Below, in pieces: positions 8,708 through 16,157 of a stretch of 30,974 nt of DNA (position 1 is the stretch's first letter; the number at the start of each line of letters is the position of its first letter). The notes beneath the pieces were generated by a model. That model made no database searches and was not told the origin of the DNA. It worked only from the letters and a program-made list of their open reading frames with translations. This DNA comes from Methanobacterium sp. UBA176 (lineage in GTDB: Archaea; Methanobacteriota; Methanobacteria; Methanobacteriales; Methanobacteriaceae). The DNA lies in NCBI GenBank assembly GCA_002505765.1, contig DAVZ01000023.1:1-30974 (forward strand). The letters are read 5' to 3'. The position numbers and the translations under genes were made by a program.

Positions 8708-9022
8708 AATTAACCATTAATTTTCTCAATCTCTGCGCCCAGAAATTATTGCTTGTAGGATGCTGGGGGATCTAATCGAGGGTGAACTCCTTAATCATTA
8801 TTATAAGTGCTTTAAGGAAGGTAGAAGTTCTAAAGCTGAATTACCTACCTTTAATAAATTTTCAGGTCTAATTTTTTGCTTAATTGGAGTTTTGATCCTT
8901 GTTTAATAGATCAATTTCATCATATAAAAACTTTCACATTAAGTATACAATAGTACCTATTTTGCCTAATAAATGGTATCAGTAATAACATTTTAATTCA
9001 GTATATTACATATATAAATAAT
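8708..9022. other. Intergenic region with a possible 48-residue ORF
   Basis: A 315-base region between the phosphoesterase and the receiver gene. A plus-strand frame from ATG at 8760 runs 48 codons to TAA at 8904-8906. It begins MLGDLIEGELLNHYYKCF and ends in an apparent membrane-type helix FSGLIFCLIGVLILV. No Shine-Dalgarno site precedes it, so it may be a remnant or chance ORF. A seven-base inverted repeat, AAGGTAG (8818-8824) and CTACCTT (8845-8851), lies inside it. A TATA-like stretch at 9008-9015 is too close to the start at 9023 to serve it unless a downstream start is used. Confidence 0.3.
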
Positions 9023-9463
9023 ATGTCTGTTTATTCTTCTAACATAGATATCTTACTGGTAGACGAAAATATTGTTGAGGCACGTTTGATAACAGAAGTA
9101 TTCAAAAGGTATCAGATTAGAAACAATCTTTTACACATTAAAAACAATGATAACGCTCTGGATTATTTAAATAAAAAAGGTAAGTACAAAAACTGTAAAA
9201 CACCTTCTTTAATATTATTAAATTTAAATTTATCAAAAGAAGATAGTGGAAAATTATTAAAAATTATTAAACAAGATGATAGGTTAAAAATAATCCCTGT
9301 AATTATGTTAATAGGCTCTTCCTACGAAAAATATATAATCGAATCTTATAAAAACTGTGCAAATGCAGTTTTAATAAAACCAGACGATTATGACGGGTTT
9401 GAAGAGTTAATGCTATCATTAGAAGACTTCTGGATAAATAAAACAACATTACCTGAATTTTAG
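9023..9463 (+). CDS. Stand-alone pseudo-receiver domain (phospho-Asp replaced by Asn)
   Basis: A 146-residue protein consisting only of a CheY-like receiver domain of the Rcp1-like subgroup common in methanogens. Conserved marks are DILLVDENIVEARLI with the acidic pair D14/E15, and AVLIKP with the conserved Lys at 119. The phosphoacceptor Asp expected in the LLDLNL motif is Asn67 (ILLNLNL, codon AAT). The switch Thr of the VLTTS-type motif reads MLIGSS, with Ile97 in its place. It therefore should not be phosphorylated at the normal site and may work as a constitutive or ligand-gated partner. There is no output domain and no neighbouring kinase; the nearest kinase in the window is at 26989. 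Confidence 0.85.
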   Translation: MSVYSSNIDILLVDENIVEARLITEVFKRYQIRNNLLHIKNNDNALDYLNKKGKYKNCKTPSLILLNLNLSKEDSGKLLKIIKQDDRLKIIPVIMLIGSSYEKYIIESYKNCANAVLIKPDDYDGFEELMLSLEDFWINKTTLPEF

Positions 9464-9659
9464 ATAATCTAAAGTTTATACGGCTTTTAATTAACCATTT
9501 TTGATTTCAGAATTTATTTCTGCATTTTAGTATTATAAATGCTTCTATTCCCCTGTACACAAAAATCAATCAATTCAGCCTCTTAAATATTAAATATGTA
9601 TAAAAATTTCAAAAAATTTGATCATTAAATTTAAAGATAGAAAGACTAAAGAAACAGAT

Positions 9660-10178
9660 ATGAGAATAAACATAATTGAAAAAGAAGTTATGGATCCTTT
9701 AGGCGAATCAGAGGTAAATAAAATAGAATTATCACTTATTCTTCAAAAACCCGATAAAATAGTTTATTTAGACAATACAAAGCCCAATACAGATATTATT
9801 TTAGATACAATTAAAGAAAGCCTTAATATAGATTCAATAGATGTTCAAAAGCCGGCCGGTGCTTCTGCAACAGAAGAACAGATTCAAGAGGCTAAAAAAG
9901 GAGATGTAGTAATTTTAGCCCTTGGAGACTGTGGTTCGTGCACTACATGGGTTATTTTAGATGCAACAAGGCTTGAAAAAGAAGGAAAGCCTACAATATG
10001 TATTTGCACCCATAAATTTACAGATTATGCACATTCACTTGCAAAAGCCCAGGGAGCAGAAGATTTAAGGATAATAGAAATTGAACATCCCATTGCAGGG
10101 CTAAAAGAAGATGAAGTAGAAGAAAAAACTGAAAAAATCCTTCCTGAAGTCAAAAAAATGCTAAATATACATTCATAG
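9660..10178 (+). CDS. UGSC-family protein (Cys form of a selenoprotein family)
   Basis: A 172-residue protein of the UGSC family, named for its selenocysteine-Gly-Ser-Cys redox motif. Here the motif is GDCGSCTTW with Cys91 (codon TGT) in the selenocysteine position and Cys94 after it. A second cysteine-rich piece, TICICTHKF, follows. The alpha/beta pattern and redox-like motif suggest a thiol or redox enzyme, but I know of no established reaction. The open frame extends upstream to a TTG at 9618. I prefer the ATG at 9660 because a TATA-like TATGTATAAAAA near 9595-9606 would place transcription start after 9618. It ends nine bases before the next gene, so the two form an operon. Confidence 0.75.
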   Translation: MRINIIEKEVMDPLGESEVNKIELSLILQKPDKIVYLDNTKPNTDIILDTIKESLNIDSIDVQKPAGASATEEQIQEAKKGDVVILALGDCGSCTTWVILDATRLEKEGKPTICICTHKFTDYAHSLAKAQGAEDLRIIEIEHPIAGLKEDEVEEKTEKILPEVKKMLNIHS

Positions 10179-10187
10179 AGTGATTAT

Positions 10188-11348
10188 ATGAAGAAAAGGG
10201 ATAAAGATGTATGTGGATGTTCCATTGAAGATCTACTGAACGAAAACATAGAAAAAGGAGAAACAAAGCTCTGTGAAGTATCTAAAAATGATATTGAATT
10301 ATATGTTGAACCTGACGCAGAAAAGGTAAGCTATGAATTTTACAAAAAAAAGCATACCGATGGATTACCTATAATTCCCCCAACAGAAGGGCGTGTGCGT
10401 AAATTTATTGAATTTAGCGGCCTAAATAAAGATGATTTGGTTGCTGTTCTACCTCCAAGGTTTGGTAGAGCCACAATCCAAAAAATAGCTGTAAATTCGG
10501 TGATGGCAGGCTGTATATCCCAATTCATGCCTGTAATTCAGCACTCCATAAAAGCCATTTCCCATGAAAAGTTCAATTTACCAGGTGTTAACGCTACAAC
10601 ACACCCTGTTTCAATATGTACAATTCTAAATGGCCCTATAGGAGCTGAAATTGGAATTAATTCTGGCACAGGATGTTTAGGTCCTGGTTATATGGCAAAC
10701 GCCACAATAGGACGTGCCATAAGGCTCTGTTTAATAAATATTGCTGGTGCAGTTACTGGAATTGGAGATCATGCCTCAATGGGCTCACCCTCAAAGTACA
10801 GTTTCTGCTTTGGCGAGGCTGAAAATGAAAATCCCTGGGATCCACTGCATACAGAAAGAGGATTTAAAGTAGATGATAGTACTGTAACCATGATTGCTTT
10901 AGATTCTCCCCATAACGTGAATGATCATCGAAGTAAAACTGCTGAAGACCTGATTGATACAATAATTCATACTGCATCAGTTGCAGGATGCAACAACAGC
11001 CACGTACCTGGCGAAATCCTTGTTATAATGAGTCCGGAGCATGCAAAGACAATTTCAGGTGATGGATGGAGCAGAGAAGATGTGAAAGAATATTTCCATG
11101 AAAATGCACTTGTACCAGTTGAACTTGGAGATAGAGGGGGCAGAAAGCTGGATAAAAAGTGGATTAAGAATGGAAATGTGTCCATTACAAGAAAGCCTGA
11201 AGATGTGGTTTTAGTGGTTGCTGGAGGTCCAGGGAGACACACAATGATCTGTCATGGCTTTGGAACCTCATCAGAATCGGTGACAGAGCTATTAAAGCTT
11301 AAAGATGGAACTGCAGCACAATCAGTTGATGATTTTAAAAATAAATAA
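10188..11348 (+). CDS. UGSC-operon conserved protein, function unknown
   Basis: A 386-residue protein that I recognise as a family commonly encoded beside UGSC proteins in bacteria; its function is not established. Characteristic stretches are TDGLPIIPPTEGRV (about 58-71), VLPPRFGRATIQKIAVN (86-102), VMAGC, the Gly-rich NSGTGCLGPGYMANATIGRA and ENPWDPLHTERGF. It has a Cys-rich N-terminus (CGCS near residue 9). There is no membrane helix or nucleotide-binding loop that I can name with confidence. Its start follows GAGTGAT and lies nine bases after the UGSC stop, so co-translation is likely. It converges with the FAD oxidoreductase, leaving only 12 bases between the stop codons. Confidence 0.7.
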   Translation: MKKRDKDVCGCSIEDLLNENIEKGETKLCEVSKNDIELYVEPDAEKVSYEFYKKKHTDGLPIIPPTEGRVRKFIEFSGLNKDDLVAVLPPRFGRATIQKIAVNSVMAGCISQFMPVIQHSIKAISHEKFNLPGVNATTHPVSICTILNGPIGAEIGINSGTGCLGPGYMANATIGRAIRLCLINIAGAVTGIGDHASMGSPSKYSFCFGEAENENPWDPLHTERGFKVDDSTVTMIALDSPHNVNDHRSKTAEDLIDTIIHTASVAGCNNSHVPGEILVIMSPEHAKTISGDGWSREDVKEYFHENALVPVELGDRGGRKLDKKWIKNGNVSITRKPEDVVLVVAGGPGRHTMICHGFGTSSESVTELLKLKDGTAAQSVDDFKNK

Positions 11349-11360
11349 ATAAAATTCTTA

Positions 11361-12845
11361 TTACTGAGTTTTGAATTTCTTTCTATCCTTTTTACAAAGC
11401 TCTTTAATTAGATTTCGCCCGGTTAATGCTGCATTTGATATCCCTATCATTGCATTAGACCATTGCCCTACCATATAGAAATTTTGAAGTCCGGGAAGGG
11501 TTTTACTTATTCCCCTCATCATTGACATAAATCCACCATCAGGTAAAGGCCAGGGCTGCCATCCGTGGAAATTAAGTGTGTATCTTTCCACTGTAGCTGG
11601 TGTTGTCACATCGTGAACTTCAACCTGCTCTTTTATGCCTGGGAATCTCTTTTCGAGTATTTCAAGGACTATTTTATAAACTTTCTCCTTTTCATTCCTG
11701 TAATTTTCCAGATCCTCTTCACGCATTTTCTTCCAGTAATCGTAATTTCCCTTAGTAACAACCTTTATCACAGATTTCCCCTCAGGAGCTACTCCTGTAC
11801 TGGAATCAAATAATTCAAGGTATAATGAGTCTCTTTCTTTTAATTCAAGTTTAACTGGTTTGTCCAAAAGCAATGAAATAGCATGAGGCTCATGTGATAA
11901 ATCTCTGCTAATTCCAAGGAAAACCTGCAAGCCAAATTCCTGTTCTTCTTCATAAGCCTGATAATACTTATCAATTGTTTCATTGGTGTATTTTCCATCA
12001 AGCATATCATAAATAGTTTCATGGCCATCGGCTGCAGATACAATAATGTCTGCCCTATGTTCACTACCATCAGCGAGAATAATTCCTACCGCCCTGTTAT
12101 CTTCTACTATTATTCTTTCTACTTTAGAGCTTTGATTAAGTTCTCCACCGAGATCAGTGAATTTCTTTGCGATTCTGCGGCTAAATTCAAGGGAACCTCC
12201 CTTAGGCCAGCCCAGATCCCCAACATAAAATCCAGATAAAAAAAGCAGATGCGGAAACATGGGTATATTCGAAGTGTTCATGTCATATTGAACATGTGGA
12301 AATGCTCTTTTAAGGAATCCGTTTTTGAATTTCTCTGCATATTCGTTTACAGTGATTTTACCCCATTTTATTATTTTAGGTACATGAGGAGCTATTTTAA
12401 GCTTGCTCAAAGTTCCATCCATGCCCATTGAAAAGAAACCGGCCCCTGAAAGGGATTTTCCAGCTTTAACATATTCTTCAATTGTTTTAGAATCTTCTGG
12501 AGCTATTTCTTTCATGTGTTTTTCCAGCCTGTCAAGGTCTGTGTAGATATTTAAAACATTGCCCTTTATATCTTCAATTTGGATAAAAACCTCGTGATTT
12601 ATGATTTCAGTGCCTTCAAAAGCACCCAGATCATTCCAAATTTCCCTTAAGGGCACATTACCTGTCCCTGCAAGATTATGGATACAGTAATCAAATGTAA
12701 ACCCTTTACGATGCCACGAAGTGCATAATCCCCCAGGTTTACTGTGTTTTTCAAATATTATGGCATCATAACTGTTTATCTGGGCATAAACTCCTGTAGA
12801 GAGCCCTGCAATTCCCCCACCAATAATTATAATCTTTTTTGTCAT
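11361..12845 (-). CDS. CrtI-like FAD-dependent oxidoreductase (phytoene desaturase family)
   Basis: A 494-residue flavoprotein of the phytoene desaturase/carotene isomerase-like amine oxidase superfamily. The N-terminal dinucleotide-binding motif is GGGIAGLSTG (9-18), followed by IIFEKHSKPGGLCTSW, the typical CrtI-like continuation. The C-terminal FAD-contact region is recognisable as NFYMVGQWSNAMIGISNAALTGR split across the last 50 residues. Methanogens do not usually make C40 carotenoids, so a role in desaturating or isomerising another polyprenyl or lipid substrate is possible but unproven. The start ATG has GTGATTTT upstream. It is convergent with the UGSC operon; there is no sign of shared transcription. 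Confidence 0.8.
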   Translation of the reverse strand: MTKKIIIIGGGIAGLSTGVYAQINSYDAIIFEKHSKPGGLCTSWHRKGFTFDYCIHNLAGTGNVPLREIWNDLGAFEGTEIINHEVFIQIEDIKGNVLNIYTDLDRLEKHMKEIAPEDSKTIEEYVKAGKSLSGAGFFSMGMDGTLSKLKIAPHVPKIIKWGKITVNEYAEKFKNGFLKRAFPHVQYDMNTSNIPMFPHLLFLSGFYVGDLGWPKGGSLEFSRRIAKKFTDLGGELNQSSKVERIIVEDNRAVGIILADGSEHRADIIVSAADGHETIYDMLDGKYTNETIDKYYQAYEEEQEFGLQVFLGISRDLSHEPHAISLLLDKPVKLELKERDSLYLELFDSSTGVAPEGKSVIKVVTKGNYDYWKKMREEDLENYRNEKEKVYKIVLEILEKRFPGIKEQVEVHDVTTPATVERYTLNFHGWQPWPLPDGGFMSMMRGISKTLPGLQNFYMVGQWSNAMIGISNAALTGRNLIKELCKKDRKKFKTQ

Positions 12846-13030
12846 AAAATCACTTTTTGAAGCATAATTATCAGTAAAACCATATTATGTTCTGTAAGTT
12901 ATTTAAAAAATAGTTTACCTTTAAAGTGTGTATTCACAAAATTAGGGGCTTAAAAATTAATAAATAGCGGTTAATTAGATTTAAATTAAAAAATAAGAAT
13001 TATAAATATAAAATTAAAATATGAGAAAAA

Positions 13031-13246
13031 TTATAGGGGTATTTTCCCTGTATCCCTCATTGAAGTTAATCTGCTGGTGATTATGGTTTTTGCTATTTGC
13101 AAATCATCATTTTCACCGTTACTTCTTGCAAGTTCTGCATCAATCTGCTTAAGTAGTTCTTTTAACCTTTTAGGGCTGCATTTACCTGCCATTTTCAGTA
13201 ATTCTTTTGAATCTGTTTTACTTTTTGTATTTTTTCTGAATATCAT
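13031..13246 (-). CDS. Small hypothetical protein (71 aa)
   Basis: A 71-residue, Lys/Arg/Glu-rich, probably all-helical protein with no membrane segment and no recognised family. The core CSPKRLKELLKQIDAELARS is followed by DDLQIAKTIITSRL and a short basic tail. The amphipathic helical pattern suggests a folded product rather than a chance ORF. The ATG is preceded by GGAATGAAAGC, which gives a weak GGA-type ribosome site. It stands alone, 185 bases downstream of the FAD oxidoreductase start and well separated from nrdD. Confidence 0.5.
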   Translation of the reverse strand: MIFRKNTKSKTDSKELLKMAGKCSPKRLKELLKQIDAELARSNGENDDLQIAKTIITSRLTSMRDTGKIPL

Positions 13247-13606
13247 TTGCTTTCATTCCAGCTTTAACTATTAGATAAAATTTATCCATATAAATCCAGT
13301 ACAGATTTTATCGGTATAAAAAATATTTACTCTAATGGATTTTTTGCTAAAAAAGAAATATAAACAGGATTTAAGAGACGAAAATCTAATTCTATATGGG
13401 TATAATCATTAATTAAAGATTATCTTTAATTTGATATAAACTTTACTGAATTTAAGGATATTAATGATTTAGTGAGGGATAACGTTAAAACAATTCAATT
13501 GAGGACCCTATCCAGTAAAATAAATGTTTAAATTCTTAGAATAAGTCTATATATTCTATAAAGTATGAAATATTAATGTAAAATAAAAAAATAAAAGCTT
13601 AAGGAA
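13247..13606. other. Intergenic region, nothing firm
   Basis: A 360-base AT-rich spacer between the nrdD stop and the small ORF. A 25-codon plus-strand frame from ATG 13334 (MDFLLKKKYKQDLRDENLIL...) is too short and unsupported to call. No RNA gene, repeat or clear terminator was recognised. Confidence 0.4.
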
Positions 13607-15913
13607 TTAAAGTCGCTTCCTATCCATTAGTTCCTTCATCTTTCCAGGATTCCAGCCGCCAGATGCAGACTTGGATCTTCCAACTTGTTGAATGTACCCG
13701 GTTATCCTGTCATACCATTCAACTTCGGTTGTTTCACCACATGCTCCACAGTTATTCTGCAATCCTTTCATGAGCGTCTTACATTTAACGCAGAAACTCA
13801 GTGCTGAGCTGTACGCCCAGAATCCAATATCTGATTTCCTCGCAATCTTGTCAGTAAGGCTCATAAGCGAATCTGCATCTGAATAGGATTCTCCCATGAA
13901 TGCATGGAATATATGACCCCCCATTGTCTTGGGATGGTATTTTTCTTCAATTTTAATCCTTTCTGGTAGCAATATGTCAGCATTAACCGGTACATGGGAT
14001 GAATTAGTGTAATATGCTGTTTTTTCATCGCCCTGGGCAATGATTTTGTCTCTGTAGTGTTCTAAATCCAGCATAGCAAACCTGTATGCGGTGGATTCTG
14101 CAGGTGTTTGTAGAATAGCCCATCTTAAACCTGTTTCTGCCTTTAATTCAGCAGTTCTGTCATTCATATAATCAAGTACTTTTAATCCGAATTTGTTGGC
14201 ATCTTTATCTTCAATTCCTGCACCCATCGAATACAAGAGCATTTCATTTAGACCAACGAAACCAAATGACATTGTAGTATTATCTATTCTGTAATACATT
14301 CCGTCATCCACTTCCTGCGAAAGGAATGGAAGTAAGTTATATTCATTCAGGCATTTGAGTGACTGTTCTCTTCTAATCTTTAAAACCTGTTCTCCAATGT
14401 GCATATAAGAATCAAGATATTCAAATATTTCATCTTCGTCCCTTGAATTATAAGCAATTCTTGGAAGGTTTAATGTGATATAAGCAAGGTTTCCAGTTCT
14501 GAAACAATCCTGTTCCCAGTCCCCAGTCCAGTTATCACTCAAAGATGTCCTGCATCCCATGTAGTTAGACATGTTACCCCTGTAATCTGGAAGCATGTTT
14601 ACAAAATAAGGAGAACCAAATTTAGCTGAAAGCTCATGAACACGTCTTAAATCTTCTTCAAATTCAGATTTAAGGACTTCCTCTCTTAAAACGTATGGTG
14701 TATTTGGGAAAAGGTGAGGTTTACCATCTGAATCGCCTTCAAGGAGCGTTTCGGTAAAAGCACGTTGTAACATTCTTGTTTCTTCTTCAAAGTCCCCATA
14801 TATTCCTACAAGCTTTCCTCTTGGCCCATATGCAGGTTCATCTCTTAAAAATTTAGGTACTGTAAATTCCAGGTTAATGCTTGTAAATGGAACTTGAGAA
14901 CCTCTTGCAGCGTAAGCCATGTTCAGGTTATATATGAACATCTGCACTGCCTGTTTTACCTTTTCGTAGGGTAATCCGGCTGCAAATGGAGCTACAAATA
15001 CATTCCAGAGACTCATGGATTGCCCACCACTCATGTTCTGTTGAGAAGCAAGCATTATTTCACCGGAATGATTCATTAATGTTTCAATATGATTTGGAGG
15101 GCCTGCTACAGATGTGTGGTCTCCTGTACCGTCTACTTTAAGACCTTTTCTTATAAACACCCTTAGATCATGCTGTAAGCAGTTTACCGGGCGTCCTGCA
15201 AAGAATTCAAGATCATGAATGTGAATATCTCCGCCCATGTGCGCATCTGCAAATTCATTGGGAAGAATATGTAACAAAGCATACTGTTTGAGTGCTTCAT
15301 CTGCAACGTACTTATGAACAGTTTCAGGATTATGAATCATATTTGCATTATCACGTGAGCCATTCTGAATTAGGTTTGTGATGTTATAAACAGGGATACC
15401 AAGCCTTGTATATTTACGCCTTAATGTCTCCAGACCACTTTCTACAAGTTTGGTGTTTACAATTTCCCTGATCATTGGAGCTGTAAGGTATTCAACATCC
15501 AGTTTTTTAAGTTCTTTCCATGCATCATTCGCTATTCGTTCAGCGAGTTCTCTTGATGCATTAGTTTCTACAATAAGCGTGTTTTCAATTTTAGTTTTAT
15601 CAAATGGCTCTATTGTATCCCTTGTGGTTCTAACCTTCAACTGGTTAGTTGCAAGATATTTATCTGCTGCTTTTTCATCTATCTTTTTTAGGCAATCATA
15701 TACCAGTATTTTTATTTCCGCAGTTGAAATACCATCATACATTGCCGTGGCAACTGACGATGCAATTCTTTCAGCCGCCCAAAGGGGAGTTCCCACCATA
15801 AGACAAGATTTTACCAATTTTTCATGGCTGAATTTTTCATATATCCCATTATTTTTTAAGACACATGTCCTGGCTTTTGTAGGAATAGCTGCAATAACAT
15901 GCATATCTTTCAT
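13607..15913 (-). CDS. nrdD: Anaerobic ribonucleoside-triphosphate reductase, glycyl-radical subunit
   Basis: A 768-residue class III ribonucleotide reductase that makes dNTPs anaerobically. The N-terminus carries two ATP-cone-like allosteric domains in tandem, about residues 17-86 and 94-170. The catalytic barrel shows PVNCLQHDLR, NYMGCRTSLSDNW and NMSGGQSMSLWN. Near the C-terminus is a zinc site of two CxxC pairs (CVKC, CGAC) followed by the glycyl-radical loop RITGY, with the radical glycine at about residue 739. No intein interrupts it. The activating enzyme NrdG is not encoded nearby. It lies downstream of polC on the same strand, but with a 244-base gap containing its own promoter-like sequence. 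Confidence 0.95.
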   Translation of the reverse strand: MKDMHVIAAIPTKARTCVLKNNGIYEKFSHEKLVKSCLMVGTPLWAAERIASSVATAMYDGISTAEIKILVYDCLKKIDEKAADKYLATNQLKVRTTRDTIEPFDKTKIENTLIVETNASRELAERIANDAWKELKKLDVEYLTAPMIREIVNTKLVESGLETLRRKYTRLGIPVYNITNLIQNGSRDNANMIHNPETVHKYVADEALKQYALLHILPNEFADAHMGGDIHIHDLEFFAGRPVNCLQHDLRVFIRKGLKVDGTGDHTSVAGPPNHIETLMNHSGEIMLASQQNMSGGQSMSLWNVFVAPFAAGLPYEKVKQAVQMFIYNLNMAYAARGSQVPFTSINLEFTVPKFLRDEPAYGPRGKLVGIYGDFEEETRMLQRAFTETLLEGDSDGKPHLFPNTPYVLREEVLKSEFEEDLRRVHELSAKFGSPYFVNMLPDYRGNMSNYMGCRTSLSDNWTGDWEQDCFRTGNLAYITLNLPRIAYNSRDEDEIFEYLDSYMHIGEQVLKIRREQSLKCLNEYNLLPFLSQEVDDGMYYRIDNTTMSFGFVGLNEMLLYSMGAGIEDKDANKFGLKVLDYMNDRTAELKAETGLRWAILQTPAESTAYRFAMLDLEHYRDKIIAQGDEKTAYYTNSSHVPVNADILLPERIKIEEKYHPKTMGGHIFHAFMGESYSDADSLMSLTDKIARKSDIGFWAYSSALSFCVKCKTLMKGLQNNCGACGETTEVEWYDRITGYIQQVGRSKSASGGWNPGKMKELMDRKRL

Positions 15914-16115
15914 TTACATACCCTCCAATATCCATAGTATTATTTATTTTTCAAATCATAATAACTTTTTTTATTTCCAATTCAACCTGATTTTTGCTTA
16001 ATCCTGACTTTGGATAAAACATTCAGTCTATATGTTTTAAACCATATAATTGCCTGTATAAGTACGAACTAATTTAACTTTTCAAACCGCCATATTATTG
16101 TTATTAGGTATTAAC

Positions 16116-16140
16116 TTCCCCCCTAATATATATTTTTCAC
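16116..16140 (-). promoter_or_regulatory. Candidate nrdD promoter (BRE/TATA)
   Basis: On the minus strand this reads as GTGAAAAATATATATTAG followed by a run of six G. It is a good archaeal BRE/TATA match placed between polC and nrdD and oriented toward nrdD. Transcription would start near 16100, leaving a leader of about 190 bases. Confidence 0.4.
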
Positions 16141-16157
16141 CCTTCTTTTTTTATGTT

